A stretch of 64,000 nucleotides of DNA from Stenotrophomonas koreensis (lineage in GTDB: Bacteria; Pseudomonadota; Gammaproteobacteria; Xanthomonadales; Xanthomonadaceae). Under the pieces are notes generated by a model, which saw only the letters and a program-made list of their open reading frames with translations, was not told where the DNA came from and ran no database searches. Made by a program: the position numbers and the translations under genes. Numbering within the stretch: position 1 is the first letter of the stretch; every line of letters starts with the position of its first letter. Positions 57,094 through 64,000 of this stretch are shown here, one piece after another. The stretch is taken from NCBI RefSeq assembly GCF_001431525.1, contig NZ_LDJH01000013.1, positions 62,001-126,000 on the forward strand, in the 5' to 3' direction.

Positions 57094-58095
57094 ATGGATT
57101 GGAATGAGCTGTTGGGTGGGTTGCAGCAACTGGCCTTCTTCAGTGCCATCTATGATTTTCTGGATGATGCGATTGAGGAGTTCACCAGCGGTACCCTGGC
57201 GCGGGCCATGGGAATCGTGTCCGGGATGGCGCTTACCGCGCTGACCATCTGGATCATGATCCAGGGTTACCGGATCGTCACCGGGCAATCTCGCGAGTCG
57301 ATGTCGGCACTGATGGCCAATACCGGCCGTGCCGCGGTGATCTGTGCCTGCGCCAGTGGCTTTGCCATGTTCGGTTTCGAGCTGGACGGATATTTCAATG
57401 ACGGTCTGCGCAAGGAGATCACCTATCTGGTCACCGGCGATGATGAGGCGCCCGAGCAGCAGATCGACAAGAATCTTGCCTTGATGACGCTGTCGATCAT
57501 GGCCATCGATCAGGTCCAGTCCAGCAACAATGCCGAGCTCGATGCGCGCAAGCGCCAGGCCAAGATCATGGCCGGCGTTGGTTCGGGTGGTCCGGCAATC
57601 GTGGCGGCATCGATGCTGCTGCTGTACAAGATCGCCATCGCCATGTTCATCGGCTTTGGCCCGATATTCATCCTTGCCCTGTTGTTTGAACAGACAAAGT
57701 CGTTGTTCACGCGATGGGTGTTTTACGGGATGGGTACTTATTTCAGCCTGGCGGTACTGGTTTTTGTCACCTCGGTGGCCATGGAAATGGTGGCGCGGGT
57801 GGCGGCGGCAATCTGGGTGACCAACGGGGTGTCCACGCTTCTCGGACTGGATGCCTCCGGTAGCCAGGGCCTTACCTCGCAGACCCTGCAGCAGGGTGGC
57901 ATGGGGCTGATCTTGTCCACTTTGATCCTTGCCACCCCGCCGATGGCGGCCATGTTCTTCCAGGGGGCGTTGGGTAATTTCAGTCCGTACGCAGGCATGG
58001 GGGGGCAATTTACCGGAGCAGCTACGGCGCCGCCGGGCGCCAGCAATGCTGCTAGAAATACCGCGCCCACGGGGGCCGGTAAGAACGAGGGTTGA
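57094..58095 (+). CDS. virB6: T4SS inner-membrane protein VirB6 (TrbL/VirB6 family)
   Basis: A protein of 333 aa with about six membrane helices (GIVSGMALTALTIWIMIQGY; IVAASMLLLYKIAIAMFIGFGPIFILALLF; YFSLAVLVFVTSVAMEMV; LILSTLILATPPMAAMFFQGAL). The GPIFILALLFEQTKSLF segment with a conserved Trp downstream is typical of VirB6. A Gly/Ala/Pro-rich polar tail ends it. ATG 57094 is preferred to GTG 57088. The following DUF4189 gene starts three bases after its stop. Confidence 0.9.
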   Translation: MDWNELLGGLQQLAFFSAIYDFLDDAIEEFTSGTLARAMGIVSGMALTALTIWIMIQGYRIVTGQSRESMSALMANTGRAAVICACASGFAMFGFELDGYFNDGLRKEITYLVTGDDEAPEQQIDKNLALMTLSIMAIDQVQSSNNAELDARKRQAKIMAGVGSGGPAIVAASMLLLYKIAIAMFIGFGPIFILALLFEQTKSLFTRWVFYGMGTYFSLAVLVFVTSVAMEMVARVAAAIWVTNGVSTLLGLDASGSQGLTSQTLQQGGMGLILSTLILATPPMAAMFFQGALGNFSPYAGMGGQFTGAATAPPGASNAARNTAPTGAGKNEG

Positions 58096-58098
58096 TTC

Positions 58099-58647
58099 AT
58101 GGAGCTTGAGAGAAAGCAACACGCTACTGTTTGGCGGTTTTTTTGCTTGGCTGTCGTCATGCTCGCGGGTGCCGGTATACAGCCGTCAATGGCCCAGACA
58201 GCATGTCCTGTCGGAACGCTTGCAGGAAGCGCTACCTGCGGGCCTGATACGGCGCCGGTTGATCAATCGCCTTCGCGTCCTACGTCCTATGTCCGGTACG
58301 ATGGGTACGGGGCCATTGCGTATTCGCCGGCGTCTCACGTTTCCTTCCTGAACGGCGCCAGTAATGGGATGGGCCAAGAAGCGGTAATCGAGCAGGCCAT
58401 GACCAGATGCCGTGCTGAGTACGGCGACTGTGTCATTTTGCATACTTGGAAAAATACATGTGCTAATACGGGTAGCGTGATTGTCGACGGGGAAAAGCAG
58501 GTTTTTGCCGTTGAAGCACGCAGCGAACGTGCGACTGCACGCAAGGTGCGTCAGGAGTGTTCACGTCGTAACCCAAATTGGGATTATTGCAAGGTAGGTG
58601 CTCAGCCTGTTTGTGCCAAAGGCTGGGGCGGTTATGTCTCGTATTGA
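58099..58647 (+). CDS. Secreted DUF4189 protein, copy 1
   Basis: A protein of 182 aa with a signal peptide ending near SMAQTACPVG. The mature part has the DUF4189 core: DGYGAIAYSPAS, a region with CRAEYGDCVILHTWKNTCANTG, then VEARSERATARKVRQECSRR. Eight Cys suggest several disulfides. It starts three bases after virB6, so it is the last member of the virB operon. It resembles copy 2 over its full length. It is lower in GC than virB genes. A role as periplasmic accessory, effector or immunity factor is inference. Confidence 0.82.
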   Translation: MELERKQHATVWRFFCLAVVMLAGAGIQPSMAQTACPVGTLAGSATCGPDTAPVDQSPSRPTSYVRYDGYGAIAYSPASHVSFLNGASNGMGQEAVIEQAMTRCRAEYGDCVILHTWKNTCANTGSVIVDGEKQVFAVEARSERATARKVRQECSRRNPNWDYCKVGAQPVCAKGWGGYVSY

Positions 58648-58733
58648 TTCTGTGTGCTTGCATTGATCATTTTGTGAAGTGATGGGCCTGGCGTTGAATT
58701 CTGTGAATTTCTGCATGTTACTGGAGGTGTTGC

Positions 58734-58851
58734 GTGAAGGTATTCTTTTCGGCTGTTCTGGGTTTGTCGCTTTGAGTGGCTGCCAGCTCTCCAGTGCAGG
58801 CTCAGTCTCATTTTGATTATGCGACTGGCCAGGTTCCGTATTCTGGATGTG
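58734..58851 (+). pseudogene. Interrupted start of a small secreted protein
   Basis: GGAGGTG at 58723-58729 precedes GTG 58734. The frame encodes VKVFFSAVLGLSL, then TGA (58773-58775), and resumes in the same frame as VAASSPVQAQSHFDYATGQV, i.e. a signal peptide cut by a stop, followed by a mature start. That start resembles the small secreted protein at 59595 (signal ending AQAQ, then HVDYVASQI). The copy then runs into the second DUF4189 gene, whose start lies in another frame. It looks like a decayed paralogue. Confidence 0.55.
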
Positions 58852-59370
58852 ATGGAATTTTGGGTTCCGGCACTGTGTGCCTTGTTGCTGGCGGCGGTTT
58901 CCCTGCCGGCCATGGCGCAGACCGCCTGTCCGGTCGGTGCCACGCCGGGTAGTGTGGTCTGTGGTCCGGACCCGGTTGCCGCCCAGTCGCAGGGGCCATC
59001 GGTGCCTTTTCAGCGCCTGGATGGCTATGGCGCGATGGCCTGGAGTGCGGATGCCGGGCTGACCTACACCGAAACCCGAAACGGCGGCGAGGGGACTGAC
59101 AGGGCAGTGGTCAACGGCGCAATGGAATACTGTCGCAGCGCTGGCAACAGCGACTGCGTGATCAAGCTGACCTGGGAAAATGCCTGTGCCGCGGCGGCTA
59201 CCAAGCCGCTCAACGGCCAGCGCCAGTGGGTCGGGATCACCGCGCGCACGGAGTTTGGTGCCCGTCGTGCCATCCGCCGTGCGTGTGAGGAATTGCCCGG
59301 TGATGGGCAGTGCAAGATCAACCGTGTTTATTGCCGGAAGCAGGAATCTGGCTATTTCAATGATTATTGA
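58852..59370 (+). CDS. Secreted DUF4189 protein, copy 2
   Basis: A protein of 172 aa. ATG 58852 opens a signal peptide (MEFWVPALCALLLAAVSLPA, cleavage near AMAQT); an earlier ATG at 58819 is possible. The mature part begins TACPVG and shares CGPD, DGYGAMAWS, NSDCVIKLTWENAC and TARTEFGARRAIRRAC with copy 1. It is shorter and has fewer identities in the C-terminus. Cys-rich, periplasmic or exported. Confidence 0.82.
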   Translation: MEFWVPALCALLLAAVSLPAMAQTACPVGATPGSVVCGPDPVAAQSQGPSVPFQRLDGYGAMAWSADAGLTYTETRNGGEGTDRAVVNGAMEYCRSAGNSDCVIKLTWENACAAAATKPLNGQRQWVGITARTEFGARRAIRRACEELPGDGQCKINRVYCRKQESGYFNDY

Positions 59371-59594
59371 AGTGCTGCCGGTAGCCTGGCAGGTGCCGGC
59401 TTTGTCGTGGATGTCACGCTGCAGGGCGACCGACTTGCCAGTGCTCTGGCTGTCCGCCTCGCGACGGGTTGATCATCGACAGGGGCAGTGGGGTGTTTCT
59501 GGCGCTGGTCTGACGGACGGCTGTGCTGCTGCAGGTTGAGGGTTGTGCTGACAACCTTTTCACGGATGTAACATCATTCAATGAGGTGATTGCG

Positions 59595-59867
59595 ATGAAG
59601 AAAATGGCTTTTGCTGTCGTGGTTGCTGTCGGATTGTCCACCGTTGCCCCGGCCCAGGCCCAGCATGTGGATTACGTGGCCAGTCAGATTCCGCCGACCT
59701 ATCAAGGCGACATCGAACGATTCTGCAAACGCGGCTACACCCGGCACCGCTGGATCTCGGTAGTGCCCGAGATGGGCATCTGGATGCCGATCTGGAAGAA
59801 ATTCAATACCCAGTACATTCCCTCGTTCGTCGAGCGTTGCTTCAGTGGTGGCCAGATCCCGTCGTAA
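59595..59867 (+). CDS. Small secreted protein, unrecognised
   Basis: A protein of 90 aa. ATG 59595 after GAGGTGA opens a signal peptide (MKKMAFAVVVAVGLSTVA, cleavage near AQAQ). The mature part of about 67 residues has two Cys (FCKRGY, RCFSGG), two Trp pairs and ends QIPS. I know no family. It is at the tail of the secretion locus and resembles the interrupted gene at 58734, so it may be a locus-specific secreted or immunity factor (inference). Confidence 0.65.
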   Translation: MKKMAFAVVVAVGLSTVAPAQAQHVDYVASQIPPTYQGDIERFCKRGYTRHRWISVVPEMGIWMPIWKKFNTQYIPSFVERCFSGGQIPS

Positions 59868-60353
59868 CGCCGGCAGGCGTTGCCGGTGCGTTATGCCAAG
59901 GCTGGCCGCGGACGGTGGGGTGTGCTGGGTGCGGTACTCAGGCTTGCTGGCTTGCTGGCTTGCTGGCTTGCCGACTGGCTCCAGCGGCAAGACGCGGGCA
60001 GTCATCGCCAGTAGTTGCTGTCGGGAAATCTCCTTCGCCGTGCCGCCCACCCTTTGGTGGGCAGGCTTTCCGGTTTGCCGACGGGCAGTGGTAGATCAAG
60101 CGCCACGCGGCCAGGGGCGTCGTCCAGGTCCGCCCCGCCTGGCCTGGATCATCCCCGGCTGCCTGTCCACTGGCTCCGGCCCCAGTGTTCTGCAGGGCGC
60201 TGCCCGCGTTCTGTTGCGGTGGCCGGCTGCCGACGACAGTGGGGTGTGGCGGGGCCGGCAGCCATGGCAAGGGCGGGGTGCTTGTGGTTAAATGTAGCTC
60301 CTTGAAACCAACCTCCAGGTGGCCCGCGCCAATGCGCCGGCCGAGTGTGTGAC
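59868..60353 (+). other. Gene-free stretch between the T4SS locus and thrS
   Basis: No gene is seen. It holds an octamer repeat (GGCTTGCT three times and a fourth variant copy, 59941-59972) and a hairpin GCCCACC-CTTT-GGTGGGC at 60045-60062. TTAAAT at 60288-60293 may be the -10 of the thrS promoter; no good -35 is seen. Confidence 0.5.
59941..59972 (+). repeat. Tandem octamer repeat
   Basis: GGCTTGCT at 59941, 59949 and 59957, with a fourth copy GGCTTGCC at 59965. It is outside any gene, in the gap after the secretion locus. Confidence 0.85.
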
Positions 60354-60380
60354 ATGGCCACTACCATCTCCTGCTGCTGA
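60354..60380 (+). CDS. Putative thrS leader peptide (MATTISCC)
   Basis: An 8-codon frame with adjacent Thr codons ACT-ACC at 60360-60365, followed by Ile, Ser and two Cys codons. Its stop lies directly before the antiterminator half-stem at 60381. The ribosome-binding site is weak (CGAGTG). The Thr-Thr pair before the threonyl-tRNA synthetase gene is the main reason to regard it as a leader peptide. Confidence 0.55.
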   Translation: MATTISCC

Positions 60381-60430
60381 CGCCACCCGAGGTTGCACCC
60401 GTTGCAGGCGCCCTCGTGGCGCTTTTTTTT
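60381..60430 (+). promoter_or_regulatory. Attenuator upstream of thrS: antiterminator and terminator stems
   Basis: Terminator: AGGCGCC (60406-60412), loop CTCGT, GGCGCTT with eight T residues (60423-60430). Alternative stem: CGCCAC (60381-60386) and GAGG (60389-60392) can pair with GTGGCG (60416-60421) and CCTC (60412-60415), ten base pairs with a two-base bulge. The two folds share 60412-60421 and exclude each other. A ribosome at the leader stop would cover 60381-60392 and favour termination; one stalled at the Thr codons would leave it free. Confidence 0.65.
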
Positions 60431-60493
60431 CGCCCTGATGACGGGCATTCCCGGTTCAATGCGGCCTTGCCGCTCGCTATAGACGATAAATTC

Positions 60494-62398
60494 ATGGTCA
60501 CCATTACCCTTCCCGACGGCAGTACCCGCCAGTTCGACAACCCGGTCAGCGTCATGGACGTGGCCCAATCCATCGGCGCCGGCCTGGCCAAGGCCACCAT
60601 TGCCGGTGAAGTGGATGGCAAGCTGGTTGATGCCTGCGACCTGATCAGCAGTGATGCCCGTCTGCGCATCATCACCGCCAAGGACGAGGAGGGCGTGGAA
60701 ATCATCCGCCACTCCTGCGCCCACCTGGTCGGTCATGCGGTCAAGCAGCTGTATCCGGATGTGAAGATGGTCATCGGCCCGGTGATCAACGAAGGTTTCT
60801 ACTACGACATCTTCTCCGAGCGCCCGTTCACCCCGGAGGACATGGCCGCCATCGAAAAGCGCATGGCCGAGCTGATTGCCACCGAGTACGACGTGGTCAA
60901 GCAGATGACCCCGCGCGCCGAGGTCATCGAGGTCTTCACCGCCCGTGGCGAGGACTACAAGCTGCGCCTGATCCAGGACATGCCTGAAGACGTGACGGCC
61001 ATGGGCCTGTACCACCACCAGGAATACGTGGACATGTGCCGTGGTCCGCACGTGCCCAACACCCGTTTCCTGAAGGCGTTCAAGCTGACCCGCATTTCCG
61101 GCGCCTATTGGCGCGGCGATGCCAACAACGAGCAGCTGCAGCGCATCTACGGCACTGCCTGGGCCGACAAGAAGCAGCTGGATGCCTACATCAAGCGCAT
61201 CGAGGAAGCCGAAAAGCGCGACCACCGCCGCATCGGCAAGCAGCAGGACCTGTTCCACATCCAGGAAGAGGCGCCGGGCCTGGTGTTCTGGCATCCGAAG
61301 GGCTGGTCGATCTGGCAGGAAGTGGAGCAGTACATGCGTGGCGTCTACCGCAAGAGCGGCTATGGCGAAGTGCGTTGCCCGCAGATCCTGGATGTGAGCC
61401 TGTGGAAGAAGTCCGGCCACTGGGACAATTACCAGGAGAACATGTTCTTCACCGAGTCGGAAAAGCGCACCTACGCGGTCAAGCCGATGAACTGCCCGGG
61501 CCATGTCCAGGTGTTCAACCAGGGCCTGCACAGCTATCGCGACCTGCCGATCCGCTACGGTGAGTTCGGTTCGTGCCACCGCAACGAGCCGACCGGGGCG
61601 CTGCACGGCATCCTGCGCGTGCGCGGCTTCACCCAGGACGATGGCCACATCTTCTGCACCGAATCGCAGATCGAATCCGAAGTGACCGCGTTCCACCAGC
61701 AGGCGCTGGCGGTCTATCAGCACTTTGGCTTCGAGGACATCCAGATCAAGATCGCGCTGCGCCCGGAATCGCGCCTGGGCGACGATGCCACCTGGGACAA
61801 GGCCGAAGGCGCGCTACGCTCGGCCCTGGCTTCCTGTGGTGTGGAATGGCAGGAACTGCCGGGCGAGGGCGCTTTCTACGGTCCGAAGATCGAGTACCAC
61901 CTCAAGGACGCGATCGGCCGCACCTGGCAGCTGGGAACCATGCAGGTCGATTTCATGATGCCTGGCCGCTTGGGAGCTGAATATGTCGATGAGAACAGCC
62001 AGAAGAAGCATCCGGTGATGCTGCACCGGGCCATCGTCGGCTCGATGGAGCGCTTCATCGGCATCCTGATCGAACACCATGCCGGTGTTTTCCCGGCTTG
62101 GCTGGCGCCTATTCAGGTCGTGGTGGCCAACATCACCGACGCCCAGGCCGACTACGTTCAGGACGTTCGTAAAACCCTTGCCGCGCAAGGTTTCCGCGTG
62201 GAGGCCGATTTGCGCAATGAGAAGATCGGCTATAAGATTCGCGAGCATACGCTGCAGCGCGTGCCCTATCTGCTCGTCGTGGGTGACCGCGAAAAGGAGA
62301 ACGGGGCCGTGGCGGTACGCACGCGCTCTGGTGAGGATCTTGGCTCAATGCCGGTGGATGCCTTCATCCAGCACCTGCGTGCCGAAGTGCAAGCTTGA
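60494..62398 (+). CDS. thrS: Threonyl-tRNA synthetase
   Basis: A protein of 634 aa: TGS domain ([13 protein letters not shown]), editing domain with [24 protein letters not shown], class II catalytic core with [30 protein letters not shown], and anticodon-binding C-terminus ([28 protein letters not shown]). It charges tRNA-Thr. ATG 60494 is used; the frame opens earlier inside the attenuator T-tract. It is the first gene of thrS-infC-rpmI-rplT-pheS. Confidence 0.97.
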   Translation: MVTITLPDGSTRQFDNPVSVMDVAQSIGAGLAKATIAGEVDGKLVDACDLISSDARLRIITAKDEEGVEIIRHSCAHLVGHAVKQLYPDVKMVIGPVINEGFYYDIFSERPFTPEDMAAIEKRMAELIATEYDVVKQMTPRAEVIEVFTARGEDYKLRLIQDMPEDVTAMGLYHHQEYVDMCRGPHVPNTRFLKAFKLTRISGAYWRGDANNEQLQRIYGTAWADKKQLDAYIKRIEEAEKRDHRRIGKQQDLFHIQEEAPGLVFWHPKGWSIWQEVEQYMRGVYRKSGYGEVRCPQILDVSLWKKSGHWDNYQENMFFTESEKRTYAVKPMNCPGHVQVFNQGLHSYRDLPIRYGEFGSCHRNEPTGALHGILRVRGFTQDDGHIFCTESQIESEVTAFHQQALAVYQHFGFEDIQIKIALRPESRLGDDATWDKAEGALRSALASCGVEWQELPGEGAFYGPKIEYHLKDAIGRTWQLGTMQVDFMMPGRLGAEYVDENSQKKHPVMLHRAIVGSMERFIGILIEHHAGVFPAWLAPIQVVVANITDAQADYVQDVRKTLAAQGFRVEADLRNEKIGYKIREHTLQRVPYLLVVGDREKENGAVAVRTRSGEDLGSMPVDAFIQHLRAEVQA

Positions 62399-62461
62399 TC
62401 AGCCGGTGCGCCGACCCTCTCCGGTCGGCGCACTGAACCCTACCTTTTGGGAGAGTGGAAT

Positions 62462-62986
62462 ATCAGTACCCCGGACAACAAACAGAACCGCAAGAATCAG
62501 GAAATCCGAGTGCCGCGCGTCCGCGTGATCGGCAGTGACGGAGAAATGATCGGCGTGTTGACCCGTGACGAAGCATTGGCGCTGGCCGAAGAAGAAGGCC
62601 TGGATCTGGTGGAGATCCAGCCGCAGGCCGATCCGCCGGTGTGCAAGGTCATGGACTACGGCAAGTTCCGTTTCGAGGCGCAGAAGCGTGCCAACGAAGC
62701 GAAGAAGAAGAGCAAGCAGGTCGAGATCAAGGAAATCAAGTTCCGTCCGGTCACCGATGAAGGTGACTACCAGATCAAGCTGCGCAACATGCGCCGCTTC
62801 CTGGAGGAAGGCGACAAGGTCAAGATCAACATCCGCTTCCGTGGCCGTGAAATGAGCCATCAGGATCTGGGCCGTGCGATGGCCAACCGGATCGAGGCTG
62901 ACCTCGGTGACGAGGTGGTGATCGAATCGCGTCCGCGCCTGGAAGGGCGCCAGATGGTGATGATGATTGCGCCGAAGAAGAAGTAA
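62462..62986 (+). CDS. infC: Translation initiation factor IF-3, ATC start
   Basis: A protein of 174 aa. No ATG/GTG/TTG fits: ATC at 62462, eight bases after GGAG, begins the conserved start [23 protein letters not shown]. Non-canonical infC starts (AUU in E. coli) let IF-3 repress its own translation. The N-domain, lysine-rich linker ([18 protein letters not shown]) and C-domain ([15 protein letters not shown] region) are intact. An in-frame TTG at 62447 is less likely. Confidence 0.95.
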   Translation: MSTPDNKQNRKNQEIRVPRVRVIGSDGEMIGVLTRDEALALAEEEGLDLVEIQPQADPPVCKVMDYGKFRFEAQKRANEAKKKSKQVEIKEIKFRPVTDEGDYQIKLRNMRRFLEEGDKVKINIRFRGREMSHQDLGRAMANRIEADLGDEVVIESRPRLEGRQMVMMIAPKKK

Positions 62987-63008
62987 TTCTTCGATCGATG
63001 CATCAGGC

Positions 63009-63031
63009 AAGGGTCGCTGCGGCGGCCCTTT
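63009..63031 (+). terminator. Hairpin between infC and rpmI (partial terminator or attenuator)
   Basis: AAGGGTCGC (63009-63017), loop TGCG, GCGGCCCTT (63022-63030) with one wobble pair, then TTGT. The short T-run suggests only partial termination. Confidence 0.5.
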
Positions 63032-63049
63032 GTCATGTTGGCAGGTTGC

Positions 63050-63078
63050 TTGCGGCCGGTGCGCCGGGCTGGCATAAT
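63050..63078 (+). promoter_or_regulatory. Internal promoter of rpmI-rplT
   Basis: TTGCGG (63050-63055), 17-base spacer, CATAAT (63073-63078) with an upstream TGG extended -10. The 147 bases from there to rpmI hold a small hairpin CACGC/GCGTG near 63122-63141 and could be the leader bound by L20 for feedback control (inference from E. coli). Confidence 0.55.
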
Positions 63079-63225
63079 GGGCGGCCCGTTTTTCGGGATT
63101 GCTGCAAGGCAATAGGAACTGCACGCTCTCATGGTGCGTGTTGATAGGCAGGTTCGGGCAAGGATGGAAAGAGTGGCTTGTGCCAACGCCCTGACCAGTT
63201 GACAAAAACCATCAAGGACATAGTT

Positions 63226-63423
63226 ATGCCCAAGATCAAGACCAACCGGGCTGCAGCCAAGCGTTTCCGCAAGACTGCCTCGGGCAAGTACAAGGCTGGC
63301 CACGCCAACCGTAGCCACATCCTCACCAAGAAGGCGACCAAGCGGAAGCGTAACCTGCGTCAGACGAACCACGTCCGCGCAGAAGACGCCGGCCGTCTGG
63401 ACCGCATGCTGCCCTACCTCTGA
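63226..63423 (+). CDS. rpmI: 50S ribosomal protein bL35
   Basis: A protein of 65 aa starting [20 protein letters not shown] and continuing [16 protein letters not shown], the full L35 sequence pattern. ATG 63226 is preceded by AAGGA. rplT follows after 11 bases. Confidence 0.98.
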   Translation: MPKIKTNRAAAKRFRKTASGKYKAGHANRSHILTKKATKRKRNLRQTNHVRAEDAGRLDRMLPYL

Positions 63424-63434
63424 GGATATAAAAC

Positions 63435-63794
63435 ATGGCACGAGTTAAGCGTGGCGTTCAGGCGCGTCGCCGTCACAAGAAGGTTCTGGATCTGGCAAAG
63501 GGCTATTACAACGCCCGTCGCAAGGTCTTCCGCGTTGCCAAGCAGGCCGTCATCAAGGCACAGCAGTACGCCTATATCGGCCGTAAGCAGAAGAAGCGCA
63601 ATTTCCGTTCGCTGTGGATCACCCGCATCAACGCGGCTGCCCGCATCAACGGCATGAGCTACAGCCGTTTCATGAACGGTCTGCTCAAGGCTGGCATCAC
63701 CCTGGATCGCAAGGTCCTGGCTGATATCGCCGTGCACGACGCAGCCGGTTTTGCTGCCCTGGCTGAAAAGGCCAAGGCTGCCCTGGCTGCCTAA
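63435..63794 (+). CDS. rplT: 50S ribosomal protein bL20
   Basis: A protein of 119 aa with [28 protein letters not shown] and the C-terminal domain [26 protein letters not shown]20 binds 23S rRNA early in assembly and represses the rpmI-rplT message in E. coli. Confidence 0.98.
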   Translation: MARVKRGVQARRRHKKVLDLAKGYYNARRKVFRVAKQAVIKAQQYAYIGRKQKKRNFRSLWITRINAAARINGMSYSRFMNGLLKAGITLDRKVLADIAVHDAAGFAALAEKAKAALAA

Positions 63795-63808
63795 GTCCTT
63801 CTCCCACG

Positions 63809-63831
63809 GCCGTTGCCGTTGACGCAACGGC
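63809..63831 (+). other. Hairpin between rplT and pheS
   Basis: GCCGTTGC (63809-63816), seven-base loop, GCAACGGC (63824-63831). It lies just upstream of the terminator at 63851 and might be the first half of a pheS leader element (inference). Confidence 0.45.
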
Positions 63832-63850
63832 TGAGCGGGCAGGCAACGAC

Positions 63851-63887
63851 ATGGGGAAGGGCGTAAAGTCCTTCCCCATTTCTATTT
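63851..63887 (+). terminator. Intrinsic terminator after rplT
   Basis: ATGGGGAAGG (63851-63860), loop GCGTAAAGT, CCTTCCCCAT (63870-63879), then TTCTATTT. A perfect 10-base-pair stem between rplT and the pheS start. Confidence 0.85.
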
Positions 63888-63987
63888 CCAGCGGCCGGCG
63901 CGATGCGCGGGCCGCATGCGCAGGCGACGCGGGGTCGGCCCGTTGCCTGGCGCACCGGCATTCCGACTGAAGGTCTTTCGTCGCTCC

Positions 63988-64000
63988 ATGACTGACATCC
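63988..64000 (+). CDS. pheS: Phenylalanyl-tRNA synthetase alpha subunit, first codons only
   Basis: ATG 63988 begins MTDI at the right edge, like the N-terminus of Xanthomonadaceae PheS. The assignment rests mainly on the widely conserved rplT-pheS-pheT order. Confidence 0.55.

Noticed and set aside
58734..58851. TGA at 58773 as a selenocysteine or programmed read-through codon
   Set aside because: It lies inside a signal peptide, no downstream selenocysteine-type hairpin is evident, and the frame soon runs into the next gene; decay is simpler.
60030..60062. Partial match to the tRNA-Val 3' end (CCGCCCACC) as a right attachment site of the T4SS locus
   Set aside because: Only the 9-base core matches and it is part of a local hairpin; flanking bases differ.

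Overview
The window reads as chromosomal DNA of a GC-rich gammaproteobacterium, most likely a member of the Xanthomonadaceae (Stenotrophomonas, Xanthomonas, Lysobacter and relatives). The evidence is the gene order petABC-sspAB, miaB-phoH-ybeY-corC and thrS-infC-rpmI-rplT-pheS, an Oar-like TonB-dependent receptor, and a complete 'X-type' type IV secretion system (virD4, then virB7-8-9-10-11-1-2-3-4-5-6). No species can be fixed from the sequence alone.

Layout. 1-0.8 kb: end of a metallophore/corrinoid ABC ATPase followed by a degenerate PduO-type cobalamin adenosyltransferase. 0.9-10 kb: a hemerythrin, then a polyamine-catabolism block: puuB-like oxidase, divergent puuA-like ligase, a lipoprotein polyamine-binding protein with potG/potH/potI-like transporter subunits, and a semialdehyde dehydrogenase. 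10-18.1 kb, minus strand: miaB, phoH, ybeY, corC, an Lnb/DUF4105-type membrane protein and corA, with two unrecognised periplasmic proteins inserted. 18.2-23.2 kb: a lytic transglycosylase, the cytochrome bc1 genes petABC, sspA and sspB. 23-26.5 kb: small envelope proteins opposite purEK. 26.6-28.3 kb: a divergent pair of a superoxide-dismutase-like protein lacking part of its metal site and a monothiol glutaredoxin, followed by an SDR-fold protein lacking catalytic residues. 28.6-33.3 kb: Oar-like receptor and ppnN. 33.3-41.7 kb: a FimS/AlgZ-like sensor kinase divergent from the minor-pilin operon fimU-pilV-pilW-pilX-pilY1-pilE. 42.2-45.4 kb: tRNA-Asn, an isolated FimT-like pseudopilin, uvrB and two identical tRNA-Val genes.

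45.5-59.9 kb: the type IV secretion locus. It has no relaxase or other visible transfer genes, as expected of the bacteria-killing Xanthomonadales systems. It ends in two paralogous secreted DUF4189 proteins and a small secreted protein. Between the DUF4189 genes lies the start of another small secreted protein, with a good ribosome-binding site and signal peptide but an in-frame stop after 13 codons. A 14-base motif recurs upstream of both virD4 and virB7.

60.3-64 kb: the thrS-infC-rpmI-rplT-(pheS) translation operon. Its leader carries an 8-codon peptide with adjacent Thr-Thr codons, an antiterminator-capable stem starting right after its stop codon, and a mutually exclusive terminator with an eight-T tract. 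This has the layout of ribosome-mediated attenuation of thrS and is the best-supported regulatory candidate in the window. The other leading oddities are the secretion-locus tail, the Lnb-like protein in the place where lnt sits in E. coli, the DnaA-box pair between miaB and phoH, and the cluster of enzyme-like proteins with eroded active sites.
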